Positions 41,461 through 52,349 are shown, numbered from the stretch's first letter. The stretch is DNA of 64,000 bases from Monoplex corrugatus (GCA_030674185.1 JAPXFY010000013.1:45179964-45243963), one strand, 5' to 3'. Notes: generated by a model not told the origin, from the sequence alone. A program made the numbers and translations.

Positions 41461-41679
41461 AAACGGACACCAAGAGGTCAAAGAAAGAGAGACAGAGCGA
41501 GAGGCCCAGAATGAGCAGACGACAGACAGTACATGTAGAAAGAAGGCCTCCGATCGGTCAACAGAAGATAAAACGACACCAGCCAAATGGCTGTGGACCG
41601 TGCACAGTGGAGCCCCAACGACTGCCTCATTTTTGACGAGACACGGGAGCGACTATGTCCAACTAAAACCATTCTTTCT

Positions 41680-42302
41680 GTTAGAGACTGATCGGCGTAG
41701 AGGTAGATCTGTCCCTGCCAATGTACAGGTTGGAATTTTGCTCGAGAAAACTTTGCCTAAGCCCATGCAACGGTGAGTGAGCGCCCAACCCAGTTCAGCG
41801 TTGGGGAAGATAAAGCAACAAGAAGAGGTGGGCAACGTGCTCATAAAGTTAGCCCTGAGACAAGCTGGTTTCTCTACCACCTCACTCCCCTACGATCTCA
41901 GGAATATGAGACAACCTTCACTGTCACCTATCCATCTTAGCAGACAGGTAAATCATGGGAACACCTAGCCTCAACTCTTTCAGTAACCTTCCCACCAAAG
42001 ACGCACTATTTTCGGGCTCCGTTCCGTGGTGTGATATTACATAGTACAGGGATCAGGATAAGACGTCTGGACTTCTAGAAACAAGCTTTAGCACTTACCT
42101 GAACAAGTAAATCACAAGAGTTCCTACAGCTGTTTTACCTGAGGTATATCGACACAGATGTAGCTCTGTTCTAGATCAGTACGCGACTTGTTTATCGCTG
42201 CTAACTGCCAGAGTCACAGGGTAGGCGTAGCCGTCCCGCCTTCAAATCTGACCGCATGGGTTTGACGTCTATCTCGAGCAAATGTATGAGCGGCCTCCAG
42301 CT
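41680..42302 (+). mobile_element. SINE-B, forward copies (one full, and the head of a second)
   Basis: First: AGGCGTAGAGGTAGATC head at about 41692, CCTATCCATCTTAGCAGACAG, GGCTCCGTTCCGTGGTGTGA, TTACCTGAGGTATATCG, ACAGATGTAGCTCTG at the 3' end (about 42170). Second head begins at about 42210 (GTCACAGGGTAGGCGTAGCC, TTCAAATCTGACCGC) and is cut at 42302 by R550. Confidence 0.7.
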
Positions 42303-42311
42303 CACCCAACC

Positions 42312-42891
42312 ATTACTGTTATTGTTATTGTTGTTTAAAGCCCAGCCGACTGCACAGAGCCATATCAGGGCTATAACCGCTTCAAAACAACAACATTTCA
42401 ACAGGAAAAAGAAAAAAAAAGAAAAGAAAATTAAGTACACATATCAATGCATTCGCGCACAAAATCTAAGAACATGCCCCTTGCGTTGACCTCTCCGTCC
42501 AATTTATCGCACTGGGGATTTAAAAGACACACCTGAACACAAATATAAGCATACCTAAGGACACCAAAACATACAAAAACGGCATAAATTACCTAAAATC
42601 GTTTCCGTCATATCTCACCTCCCTAGAGCCAAAAATGCGCTTAATACATGTACCCAATTATCAATCTTAAAAAAAAAGTACGTAAGACTTTATCGAACAC
42701 ATGCAGGCGAACGGACAATTAAGGCAGAAAATGATAGGTAGGAACGACAGAAAGCAAAGGAACACAAGGCAGAAACAAAGAGTGACACAAAAGACTAAAT
42801 TCCTAGCACAGAATTTCCAGAAGCTGGGGATACTATTTATACTGAAAGAGCCCACGGCACCCCCACGGGGGGGGGGGGGGGGGGGGGGGAC
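42312..42891 (-). mobile_element. R550 repeat, copy 5, inserted in a SINE-B
   Basis: Complete copy with a tail of TTATTGTTATTGTTG form at 42314-42335 and a run of about 20 G at its 5' end (42869-42890). CACCCAACC occurs at 42303-42311 and again at 42892-42900, a 9-bp target-site duplication that lies inside the SINE-B sequence, which resumes with GTGAACGAGAACTTC. Confidence 0.9.
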
Positions 42892-43345
42892 CACCCAACC
42901 GTGAACGAGAACTTCACACAGTTCAAGAAGAGTGAGGTCGGTAAAGCAGTAAGAAGGTAGGATACAGTAAGAAGGAAGGATAGGGCAACGGACTTAGCAG
43001 CGTGCTGGACCAGGGAAACGTTGAGGCCTGTACCACCTTACTGCCTGGATTATGAGACAACATTCACCTTTACCTATCCAGTTGAGCAGACAGGTAAATT
43101 ATGTCAACACATAACCTTAAGCTCATACGGCAATGTTCCTAACAAGGACCTGTAGGTTTAGGCCCCATTTTCCTGCCAGCTGGGTCGCAGTATGCGACTA
43201 ACACACCTGGAATTTTGACAGGATCATCGCGCTTACCTCAGTCAATAACTTAGCCACAGAGTTCCTCCTATAAGTGTTTTACCTGTGATAATCTTCACAG
43301 ATGTAGCTCTGTTTCAGATCAGTATGTGGAATGCTACCACTCACA
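42892..43345 (+). mobile_element. SINE-B, continuation after R550
   Basis: GTGAACGAGAACTTCACACAG, GTCGGTAAAGCAGTAAGAAG, CTATCCAGTTGAGCAGACAGG, TTCCTGCCAGCTGGG, and the 3' end TTACCTGTGATAATCTTCAC then AGATGTAGCTCTGTTTC. Together with 42210-42302 this is one element. Confidence 0.7.
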
Positions 43346-43362
43346 CACGACAGACGCTCAAC

Positions 43363-43860
43363 GCGGGCTGGCTGTGGCGGTTTTGACAAAGCCATGGACT
43401 CAAATCTCAGCTCTCGAGTTTAATCCTATCCCGCAGCATAAACGCTGGCTTGTTCGCTACCGAACTTAACCCTTTGACTCCTGCACCCTCTCCACCAGCA
43501 TCCTGCATTGCCAACCATGCTGGCAAAGTAAACACTTGACCCACTGACTCCCTCACCCTATCCATCAGCTTCCTGCATGAAGCTGGTGGATAAGGTGAGG
43601 GAGTCAAAGGGTTAAGTTTTTGAAGTCGGTGGATAGGGTGCGGAAATTAAAGGGTTAACAAATGTTCCAATCATTCTGATGGAGTCTGTTTTGTAGATCC
43701 TATTCCCTTCCTCATTTCAAGACCTTGCCAGCGGATAGGGTTTCGCGCAGGATCAAGAAGTCTGCCGGATAAGTGCTGGCAAATCTGGATGAAGCGCATA
43801 TGGAACTGTCCGAGTGCCATGAATCCCTCTCGAACAAACTCAAGACTCTAGACAGGTCGC
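43363..43860 (+). mobile_element. SINE-A, forward copy, split by a MITE
   Basis: Head GGGCTGGCTGTGGCGGTTTT and GACAAAGCC, B box CTCGAGTTTAATCC (43427-43440), then TTCGCTACCGAACTTAA where the MITE begins. After it the body resumes: GTTCCAATCATTCTGATGG, TTTCAAGACCTTGCCAGCGG, GGATGAAGCGCATATGGAAC and CTCGAACAAACTCAAGACTC. Confidence 0.75.
43466..43658. mobile_element. TTAA-bounded palindromic MITE, copy E (long arm left)
   Basis: TTAA at both ends, with SINE-A sequence on each side. Inner palindrome centre CAGCTTCCTGCATGAAGCTG. Long arm left (CATCCTGCATTGCCAACC), short arm right. Confidence 0.85.
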
Positions 43861-43869
43861 ATAGACTGG

Positions 43870-44225
43870 CACGCGTGAATCGGACAGACGGAAAGACGCG
43901 CTGAAACTATGACGAAGAGAAAAGAAGGAAACGACAGACAATTGAAAAACAAAACAACAAAACACAAAACGACAAACAACAAAACAAAAAACCGAAAGGA
44001 AACAAAACCAACCACAGACAGACAGACAAACATTCAGTCAGAATAACAAACTAACAGAAAATAACCATTCAGGAATCATGGCGAACGAATTCCGTAAAGA
44101 CCGTCTGAAAGACAGACAAACTGGAGTAAGAAGGACCGACTGGAAACACGGACAAACAATCAGACGAACACACAAGCAGGCTGACAGATTGACAAGTAAC
44201 CACACACACACACACACACAAACAC

Positions 44226-44264
<39 letters not shown>

Positions 44265-44600
44265 TTCTCTCAAAGAGATACTGGTCGAAGAAGCAGGCCA
44301 GACCTTCTTAACTCTACATTCCACTTCCCTCTCCCCAACCAATATTCAAAGCTCCTGAAACTCGAGGGGAAAAAATATGGAAAAAAAAAAAACAACATAA
44401 AAAAGGTACAGGCAATGAGCAAAGAAGAAGTGACTACAGGGCCACATCTCTATCCCCCCCCCCCACTTCTCTCTCCCCCCCTCTCTCTCCCCCCTGCCCT
44501 GTCTACTGGCAGTTGTACAGCGGTATACAAGGCAACAGGCTTACTGAGCCGGCTGCCTGTGAAGTGGGGGATTTATTGCCTCATAATTCACTTTTATGGA
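43870..44600. other. Intronic sequence with CAAAA-rich, (AC)n and C-rich patches
   Basis: ACAAAACAACAAAACAC-type sequence at 43945-44000, degenerate AGAC units to 44190, (AC)n at 44201-44262, C/CT runs at 44455-44495. No gene is seen. Confidence 0.45.
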
Positions 44601-44907
44601 CGCTGCGCCAAAGCCCTCCCGCACAAAAGGCCCGCTTCTCCGTGAATTTTTGTACGGCCGGCATGTTCTAAGGAGGCTGTTACGGGGAGGGGGTAGGGGG
44701 AGAACGGAACGATAGGGAATGGGGTCGATACATTTTTGTCTGGATGTTTAGTCTCATCACCAGATAGGAAAGACTGGTAGATGTTGAAAACAGTCCCAAG
44801 GAATCGAACGTTGTTGTTATGGATATTATATATCAATAAACACTGTTTTAATAAAACAAAACAAACAGTGGGTGTGCCATGAAGACAAGCCCTCCAACCA
44901 AATGGAT

Positions 44908-44911
<4 letters not shown>

Positions 44912-44965
<54 letters not shown>

Positions 44966-45165
44966 AGAGACAGAGAGACAGAGACAGAGAGAATTTGAAT
45001 ATAACGACAGGATAGGAAACGAAACAGCAGATTTCGAGAACACACACACACACACACACACCACATACGCACGCACGCGCGCGCACGCACGCACGCGCGC
45101 GCGCACGCACGCACGCACGCACGCGCGCGCGCGCGCGCCACACACACACACACACACACACAAGA
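44912..45165. repeat. (GA)n, then (AC)n with (CG)n island
   Basis: GA at 44914-44962, then AC at 45042-45061, ACGC/GCGC alternation at 45066-45138 and AC to 45162. In the sense of RGM it starts about 255 bp after the exon 2 donor. The CG/CA part is a strong Z-DNA candidate. Confidence 0.9.
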
Positions 45166-45419
45166 AAATCAATTTTAGCATAAATAACGAAAAACAGAGA
45201 ATGAGAGGATGGGAAAGACAAAGGAAGAAAAAGGAGAGAGTAGTACAGAGCGGACAACACAGCGTGCATAATGCATCAAAGCAAAAAGACATTGAAAAAA
45301 AACCCACATAAATACTAAAAAATAAGCCAAGTAACAACAACAACAACAACAACAACGTCGACTAACATATACAAAAGACGAACAGAACCAAACCAAAACA
45401 CATTTTAAAAAATTCTCAC

Positions 45420-45997
45420 CTTGCTGGTGGCGGTAGCATCCCCGGCCCCACCCAGCACAGGGTCATTAGTCACCTGAACGATCAGGTATTTGTTGTTGAC
45501 CAGAGGCCAAGCCCCTTTCACTTTGCATGTCTGAAACTCCCGAGTAAAAGTGCGCAGATGGGGGTCCCCGAACAGACCACAATGGCGGAACACCTCCTTG
45601 CCCTGAAACCGGCACTGGGGCGGTACCTGGCGGGGAGGAGGAGGCAACTGCTGAGACGGATCCACGGTAGGTCCGTTGAGGGTGCAGTTATACTGCTGCA
45701 TCTGGTTTTTCACCCCGTTGCGGACGCTGTAGTAGCGGATGTCGCCTTGACAACCCCGGGAGCTGTTCTTCGTGCCTTGGATGCAATACCAATACGTCCT
45801 CAAGGCCGTGCACAGCGCCTCTGTGGATTCCCGATCTCTTCCCTCTCCTAGCCGCGCGGATCCTCCGCCGCTCAGTGGATGGTCCACTCCTGACGATGAC
45901 GACAATTCCAGGGCGTCCTTAGCGGAGTTGTACTGCTCAAAGCACTGGTCGATCTGGCATTGGGAGTGGGAACCCTTTTGTAGTGAGAATCCCGTCA
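45420..45997 (-). CDS. RGM: Repulsive guidance molecule, coding exon 2: N-terminal domain and GDPH self-cleavage site
   Basis: 578 bp, residues 56 (second and third bases) to 248. The acceptor is ATATGTTTCAG|TG (AG at 45999-45998), with a weak pyrimidine tract; the donor is AAG|GTGAGA. The first part has the Cys-rich N-terminal domain: CQIDQC (69-74), a low-complexity Ser/Gly/Arg linker (87-112), then ALCTALRTYWYC (116-127), GCQGDIRYYSV (137-147) and NCT (159-161, a possible glycosylation site). A proline-rich stretch (174-182) precedes HCGLFGDPHLRTF (194-206). Gly-Asp-Pro-His is the autoproteolytic site of RGMs; cleavage is expected between Asp200 and Pro201 and leaves the halves disulfide-linked. 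FQTCKVKGAWPL follows. The integrin-type RGD of some vertebrate RGMs is absent. In vertebrates the N-terminal domain binds BMP ligand. Confidence 0.95.
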
Positions 45998-46019
45998 CTG
46001 AAACATATTGTACGTGCAT

Positions 46020-46400
46020 TTTTATTGTACAGGCCACATACATTTTCCTCCTCGTTCTAGGGCTGCAAACTGCCTTGTACATCGAATATATAAAAGTGGG
46101 CTTTTTCATTTATGACCGATGCTTACCACGCCACTGAGGCAGTAAATTGTCTACAACTATTTGTTATTTTGCTGTATACAGTTTTTTGTTTGTTTAACAC
46201 ACCTCAACTTAGTAACTTGTTCTATCTTTTATTATTATCCTTACCTCGACACTCCTTTTTTCTTCAGTTTGTCCTTACCTTGTTATTTTTTCTCTTTACT
46301 TTATCAAGTAGATCTCGGCACAGGCAGACTTAAAAAAAATTGACCAAACACTACACTGGAAAGTAAAAATCATTGCCTCTACCGCAAAATAAACATCAAC
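46020..46400. other. Intronic sequence, nothing recognised
   Basis: AT-rich sequence just upstream of exon 2 in the sense of the gene. Minus-strand reading continues open into exon 2 from 46109, but the first residues look like intron. Confidence 0.4.
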
Positions 46401-47115
46401 CAATCACTCAATCATACTTCATTTTTGAGGATATGTATGCTGGAAGTTTTCGTGCTTCCAAAAGCCATCAAACTCCTGATATAGCTTGGTAATCAGAGTT
46501 GTAGTAGCCAGTAGTTTTCCTCCCTCGTCCTCTACTTCAACAAGACAGACAGGAAGGTGGGTCAAGGGTAGATCCTAGTGCAGCCGGTGAGGCATAGGAC
46601 CCCGCGCTGCTCACCTTAAATGGATCTCAATAGCGAGCGCCATATTCGCCTGACATAGACACATTTGAGTTATACTGAAAGGTATTTTAGTCCCTTAGAA
46701 GGCATCTGCTGGCCTGATATCACTAACTTCAACACTCTAGAGTTTCTGTTGGGCTTACTTCGCCCACAGGTTATGGCCAACGGAGCTGCCATATGAGTGC
46801 AGGGGGCTAAGGCTCTAAGCAGCCATTATCTGTCGTGATATATAGGTTTTCCCCCCTAGGTGTGTCCTTGCCATCTAATCCTGTCCTGATAAAAACCGTC
46901 ACCATTTGATCCGGGGCTGCTTATCCGAACGGGCAAGCCTGGCTTATTTCGCAGCTAACCTTCGTATCTGAAGGCCATCCACCATCCGCAAGCTGCGACC
47001 CGCTGGGTTGGGGATGGTCGCTTCACTCTCTAACACGCCACTGATGAGAACCAAGCCAAAGGCTAGCGCCAATACAGCTTAGAACCCTTGGGTTGTAGAG
47101 TGGATTGTTTTTACG
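46400..47115. other. Unclassified sequence, possibly an old transposon
   Basis: More GC-rich than its surroundings and without low-complexity tracts. I find no long open frame and no match to the families described here. Confidence 0.3.
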
Positions 47116-47119
47116 GTCA

Positions 47120-48180
47120 GGAAAGGAAAAGCAGTGAGGAAGATGAGATAAGAACCGCCCTCATAATCATCATCATCATCATCAGGTGCCCTGCCGCATG
47201 GCGTTGGTGATCATGGACTTCCATCTGTCTCTATCTCTCGTTGCCCCTAGCATCTCCCCACCCTCCTCGTCCCCAGCCACTCTGCAAGTCCGTCCAGCAT
47301 TCTCTCCCTGGGTCTACCTGGCGCTCTCTTTCCCTCCAGCTTTCCTCACAAAATGGCCTATCAATGTTGCCTGTCTTTTCCTAATCTTCCTTATGAGTGA
47401 CCTTCTTGTTTCTGTCTCCATCAAGACTGTCTCGTTTATTTTCTTTGCTGTCCATGGAACTCTCAACATTCTTCTTAGAAACCACATCTTGGCTGCGTCA
47501 ATCCTGCTCTGGCTTTCTTGCTGACTGTCCACGCCTCACATCCGTACAACAGTATTGGTTCTATATAACATTCAAGGACTCTCTTCCTGATGTTAATTGG
47601 TAGGCATAATACCACCCCCCAAATACTAAAGCAGTGAGGAAGGTGAGATAAGAACCGCCCTCATAATACCGGCCCATAACAATAAGTCAGTGAGAAAGAT
47701 GAGATAAGAACCGCCCTCAGAATACCCCGCCCTCATAATACCGGGCCCATTACAATAAGTCAGTGAGAAAGATGAGATAAGAACCGCCCTCAGAATACCG
47801 GGCCCATTACAATAAGTCAGTGAGAAAGATGAGATAAGAACCGCCCTCATAATACCGGGCCCATTACAATAAGTCAGTGAGAAAGATGAGATAAGAACCG
47901 CCCTCAGAATACCCCGCCCTCATAATACCGGCCCCATAACAATAAGTCAGTGAGAAAGATGAGATAAGAACCGCCCTCAGAATACCCCGCCCTCATAATA
48001 CCGGCCCCATAACAGTAAGTCAGTGAGGAAGATAAGATAAGAACCGCCTTCATAATACCGGCCCCAAAATACTAAAGCACTGAGGAAGATGAGATAAGAA
48101 CCACCCTCATAATACCGTCTCCATAATACTAAAGCAGTGAAGAAGATAAGAACCCCCCTCATAATACCGCCCTATAATAC
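47120..48180. repeat. ~57-77-bp minisatellite, split by a LINE tail
   Basis: Units have AGTCAGTGAGAAAGATGAGA, TAAGAACCGCCCTCATAATA and CCGGGCCCATTACAATA. Some contain an extra GAATACCCCGCCCTCATAAT step, giving 57- and about 77-bp forms. One unit at 47122-47175 is separated from the other nine or so (47626-48180) by the LINE at 47178-47615. Confidence 0.85.
47178..47615 (-). pseudogene. C-terminal fragment of the same LINE family as 20116-20487, inserted in the minisatellite
   Basis: The minus strand reads AAKMWFLRRMLRVPWTAKK, then ETVLMETETRRSLIRKIRK, QATLIGHFVRKAGGKESAR, and in another frame RDRWKSMITNAMRQGT and a (GAT)n tail (47178-47186). It is 5'-truncated with a frameshift. CATAAT next to the tail and again at 47604 in GGCATAATACC may be the target-site duplication, identical to part of the minisatellite unit. 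Confidence 0.8.
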
Positions 48181-48189
48181 TAACACCAA

Positions 48190-48985
48190 GGGGAAGCTAA
48201 GGTCTCAAACATGTTGGTCACCTTTTCTTTTACCGAAGCTCAAAGACAACGAGATTTTTGTGTTTTGTTTTGTTGTGTTTTTCAACACCAAATTCAATTC
48301 AACATTTCTTTCCTGGTCCATTTGGAATTCAAAATGTGCATATGCTGGACTCGCACAACACGTACATCATTCTCTCATCTACCTCGAATACAAACACACA
48401 TCTGTTATAAAACGTGAAAGTAAAAACGTCTCAACGAATCAGATCACCTGTAAATTACCGCAACCCATCAGTCAAGTCTTCCATATCCCCACCAAAGTAC
48501 ATAACACTGATGATACAGTAAGTCTGGAGAAAGTTAACAACAAAAATGTGAGATGGTTACGATCTTAGAAATACTTTACGTCCTGCATATTTTTTACCCT
48601 TTTTCCCTTACCCCTCCAATAACCACCACCACCACCACCACCCCCCTCTCTCTCTCTCTTTCTCTCTCTCTCTCCCTGTCTTCCTCTCTCTCTCCCCCTC
48701 ATATCCTCTCTATTTCTGACCCCAACCGCAACAGCTGCTATTTTATAGCGCAGTAAATGCTCGCCATAAGCGTCATGATTAAAGGAGTTCGATAATGAAG
48801 CAACTTTTCTGCCCTAAAGTCCAGATGGTAATGGTCTGATAATTGGGAAACATTCCGTTTATATCGTTTGATAGTCATCTTCTTTTCCTTTCAGTGGAAA
48901 CTTGTTTTTTCAAATCAGGTCTATTCCTTTTTTTTTAAAGATAAAATTGTCCCGTAATCCTATGGTTGAAAGGGAGTTAGATGGT
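48190..48985. other. Intronic sequence with a (CCA)n(CT)n patch
   Basis: ACCACCACCACCACC and CT repeats at 48623-48700. A TTTTATAGCGCAG block (48740) resembles LINE 3' ends elsewhere. The 143-codon plus-strand frame at 48137 has no recognised domain. Confidence 0.35.
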
Positions 48986-48989
48986 AGGG

Positions 48990-49128
48990 AGTTAGGTGGT
49001 AGATACCTTGAATATTCTCAGACACTCTTCTCCATCGTTGCTGCACCTTCCCCAATCCTGAAGACAATTAGCTATTCATTCACAGCCGGGTGGCGAATGC
49101 CTTAAGTCTGAAAGTCGTGGCGCCAAAG
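48990..49128 (-). mobile_element. SINE-B, reverse fragment next to a MITE
   Basis: TGCACCTTCCCCAATCCTGA, GCTATTCATTCACAGCCGGG correspond to the middle of SINE-B. The MITE at 49129 lies at about the same position of SINE-B as the one at 27028. Confidence 0.5.
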
Positions 49129-49321
49129 TTAACCCTTTGACTCCGGCACTTAGTCCATCAGCATCTAGCATAGCCAACCATCCTAGCAAACCAAAAACTT
49201 AACCCTCTGACTTCCTCACACTATCCACCAACTTCCTGCAGGAAACTGGTGGACAGGGTGAGGGAGTCAAAGGATTAAGTTTTTACTGTTGGTGGATAGG
49301 GTGAGGGAGTCAAAGGGTTAA
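49129..49321. mobile_element. TTAA-bounded palindromic MITE, copy F (long arm left)
   Basis: TTAACCCTTTGACTCCG start, TTAA end. Inner palindrome with CCAACTTCCTGCAGGAAAC centre. Long arm left (CATCTAGCATAGCCAACC), short arm right (TTACTGTTGGTGGATAGG). Confidence 0.85.
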
Positions 49322-49324
49322 GGA

Positions 49325-49650
49325 AGAAAGATGCCTGCAGTCAGCAATTCTTGTGGAAGGTGTATGAACAGCACTTTTTATGGAACTTTCTTTCAAACCA
49401 CAGCAAAATGCTGTTCCTCGTCGATTTCCTTCTGGGCTTTGTCTTTTATTACCGACTTTTTAATGCATTTCTTTATCAGCTTGTCTTATTTACAAGCAGA
49501 CATGTCGAGTAACAATCACCTCTACTACTGGAAAACGGTGAACGGTGTATCATTACTATTACGTCTGTCCTCATCTATGTCCTTTCCCTTTTGTACCATT
49601 CTGCTCCCTACGCAAGTTGCGATCTCACTTGACCACTGGTCATGAACACA
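49325..49650. other. Sequence between two MITEs, 104-codon open frame
   Basis: An open plus-strand frame from 49331 to 49645 has hydrophobic stretches, but the coding sense is opposite to RGM and no family is recognised. I do not call it a gene. Confidence 0.25.
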
Positions 49651-49654
49651 CTGA

Positions 49655-49848
49655 TTAACCCTTTGACTCCCACACCCTATCCACCAACTGCAAAAACTTA
49701 ACCCTTTGACTCCCTCATCCTATCCACCAGCTTTCTGCAGGAACCTCGTGGATACAGTGAGGGAATCAAAGGTTTAAGTTTTTTGCTTTGCTAGCATGGT
49801 TGGCAATGCAGGATGCTGTTGGACAGAGTGTGGGAGTCAAAGGGTTAA
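49655..49848. mobile_element. TTAA-bounded palindromic MITE, copy G (long arm right)
   Basis: TTAA at both ends, short arm left (CACCAACTGCAAAAAC), long arm right (GTTGGCAATGCAGGATGCTG). It is 333 bp from copy F in the opposite arm orientation. Confidence 0.85.
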
Positions 49849-50179
49849 AGCAATCTGACAATGGAGCAAGCCGTCTGTATTCCTCCCCCCCTTTCAAAAG
49901 TCCACATGTTAATGGTCAGGTCACTGTGGTGGTATTTCTCTAATGTCATATTGTATTCATGGACTTCCCGTCCTTTGCGGATATCAAAGAGCTCTCCAAT
50001 TTCTTAGCATAGAATACAGTAGCAAGTACCAGCTGTAAGACAGGTTCAGTGGGATCTGATAATGCCACTGAGTGAAACAAAAAAGTGCTCTGAAGTCTGA
50101 AAAATCATCCAGAGATGTTTCTTCGCCCCCACTCTCTCGTGCCTTCTTCTGAGCTTTATGTTCAATCAGCTAAATTGCT

Positions 50180-51020
50180 CCATGAATCAGTCTGTGAAAC
50201 CTTAAAGAACCCAGTGAACAATAAAGACAGATTAGATAAATCACTGAGTGAATCATGTGAACAATGAAAACTGGTCAGACAAATTACTTGTTGTTACTGT
50301 TTAAAGCCCAGCCGATTGCGCAGAGCCATTTTAGGGCTATAATACTTCAAAATATACAATACTTAACAAGTAAAAAAGGGAAAGAAAAGTAAGTTCACAT
50401 ATCAATACATTCACGCACATAATCTAAGGAGATGCCCCTGGTGTTGACCACTCCGTCCAATTTATCATACAGGGGAATTTAAATAAAAACATACCTGAAT
50501 ACAAATTGAAACGTAACTAAGGACACTAAGACATGCATAAAAACGGGCCTAAATCACCTAAAATTGCTTCCGCATATCTTATTTACCAAGAGCCAAAAAT
50601 GCACAAAACAAGTACCCAACTGTCAATCGTAAGATAAAAGTACGTAAGACTTTATCGAACACATACAGGTGAACGGACCAGCAAGGCAAAAAATGATACG
50701 AAGAAATGAAAGAAAGCAAAGGAGGAAGACAGAAACAAAGAGAGTGACAGAAAAGTGGAAATTTCTAGCACGTAATTTCCAGGAAGTGGGGATACTGTTT
50801 ATACCGAAAGAGTCCCCAGCATACCCACGGGGGAAAGATAAATTACTTGGTGAATCAGAAGAATAAACAAGACTAATCAGATAAATTACTAGAGTAAATC
50901 AGGTGAACGACCGTGAAACCTTATAGAATCCCATGAACGATAAAGACACATTAGTGGGTGGGCGAATCAGGTGAACAATAAAGACTAATCAGATAAATAA
51001 CTAGGTCAATCAGGTAAAGA
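50180..51020. repeat. Degenerate ~45-bp tandem repeat (AATCAGGTGAACAATAAAGAC), split by R550
   Basis: Units such as GAATCATGTGAACAATGAAAAC, AATCAGGTGAACAATAAAGAC and ACTAATCAGATAAATTACTAG occur at 50205-50290 and 50837-51015. R550 copy 6 lies between. Confidence 0.65.
50291..50836 (-). mobile_element. R550 repeat, copy 6, with 13-bp target-site duplication
   Basis: Bounded by GACAAATTACTTG (50278-50290) and GATAAATTACTTG (50837-50849), one mismatch in 13. Inside, the ends are TTGTTACTGTTTAAAGCCC (3' end of the element) and ATACCCACGGGGGAAA (5' end). This copy has no neighbouring SINE, so R550 moves by itself and is about 546 bp. Confidence 0.9.
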
Positions 51021-51024
51021 GCCA

Positions 51025-51950
51025 ACAGACACCGAATACTGAACGACACTGGGTGGCCCGTTTCAATATTTCCGCAATGAGTGGATTCAATGAATCATTG
51101 CAATCTTATCACGACGATAATGACGATAATGGATGATGAAAACGTTCTGGGGCATTCCGTCCAGCGACGCAGTGAATCATCATGGATCGACCATGGATCC
51201 CACTCTCCTCTCGCCACTTAACTCATTGAAATGCTACACGTCTGGAAAAAGTTCCCCGTAGGCGGCCACCTCACACGATGATCAAGCCAATCTCTCAAAC
51301 AGTACTGCATGAGAAGTCAATGAACCGATGGGAAACAAGAGACTGTGTTCAAGTAGAATTCACTGAACTCGGAGAATATTCCATGTGTGCTCTATCCAAA
51401 TTATCCAAAACCGCAGGTGTCTGTATCTCTCTGGTCTAGTTAACGCCAGGGTATATTATGATAGGAAGCAAAGACTATAGCCCAGGAAAGCAGTCTCGAT
51501 CGTACGTGGAACTTCGTAGCATCATGATTAGCATCCTCATCGTCACCATCATAATTGCATTGTGAACTATCCCAGCTTCTGTGGCAGTAAAGGCGCCGTA
51601 GAAAATGGGGGCGGGGGTGGGGGAAGGGTGGGAACACAGTGCACAGAGGAAACTAAGTGCGATGATCCTAAAAACAAAAGAAAAAACAAAACAAAAGACG
51701 GGCAGATACACCGTTCTGCTAGGTAACCCTCATCAAGAAGGAAACGGCAATAGACGTGTGTTGCTCCAGTTATGACAGGCAGACAGCAGTGCGGGGTCTT
51801 CTTTTGATCGTGGCCGTTGAGTCGTGACCCCATCTGCCCCCGTACATTGTGAGCTAGAGTGGCGGAACGTACCCGTTGTCGGCTAAGCCATTTCAACAAC
51901 TTCTTCTGTATCATTCCTTTCCCCACCAACCCAATCTATCTTTTTTTTTT
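51025..51950. other. Intronic sequence with a SINE-A scrap
   Basis: GAATTCACTGAACTCGGAGAATATTCC and a TGTGCTCTATCCAAATTATCC stretch at 51355-51412 look like a piece of SINE-A. The rest is unclassified. Confidence 0.35.
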
Positions 51951-52004
51951 TTAAAAGAAGGGGAGCTTCATTCAAATCTTATAACTCGGGTGTCGGTGTG
52001 TGAC

Positions 52005-52345
<341 letters not shown>

Positions 52346-52349
52346 GTTT

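Larger units (their letters stand above)
40590..41600 (+). pseudogene. Decayed LINE C-terminus, interrupted by a MITE and a (GA)n expansion
   Basis: Fragments read RKATAAFNQLSKECN and IKLRFYTSNV before the MITE (40780-40972), then a frame with LRRVLSITVPNKEDRD, CRQRLRRWGHV and TKEAIKWTPRGQRQR. After the (GA)n (41185-41320) a similar WTPRGQRKR-like stretch recurs at 41464-41490 (part of a local duplication of the RGQRQR codons). The order is that of the post-RT region of the LINE type also seen at 37950. Non-functional. Confidence 0.65.

Noticed and set aside
45558..45851. Plus-strand frame of 97 codons over RGM exon 2 (and a similar one over exon 3)
   Set aside because: Shadow of the real minus-strand coding exon.
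45998..46109. Upstream extension of RGM exon 2 to the first Met of the open frame
   Set aside because: The residues before the acceptor (YSMYKAVCSPRTRRKMYVAC) look like intron, and joining at 45997 keeps phase with exon 1.
47030..47060. Second hammerhead candidate from CTGATGAGAACC
   Set aside because: No following hairpin with GAAA at the right distance.
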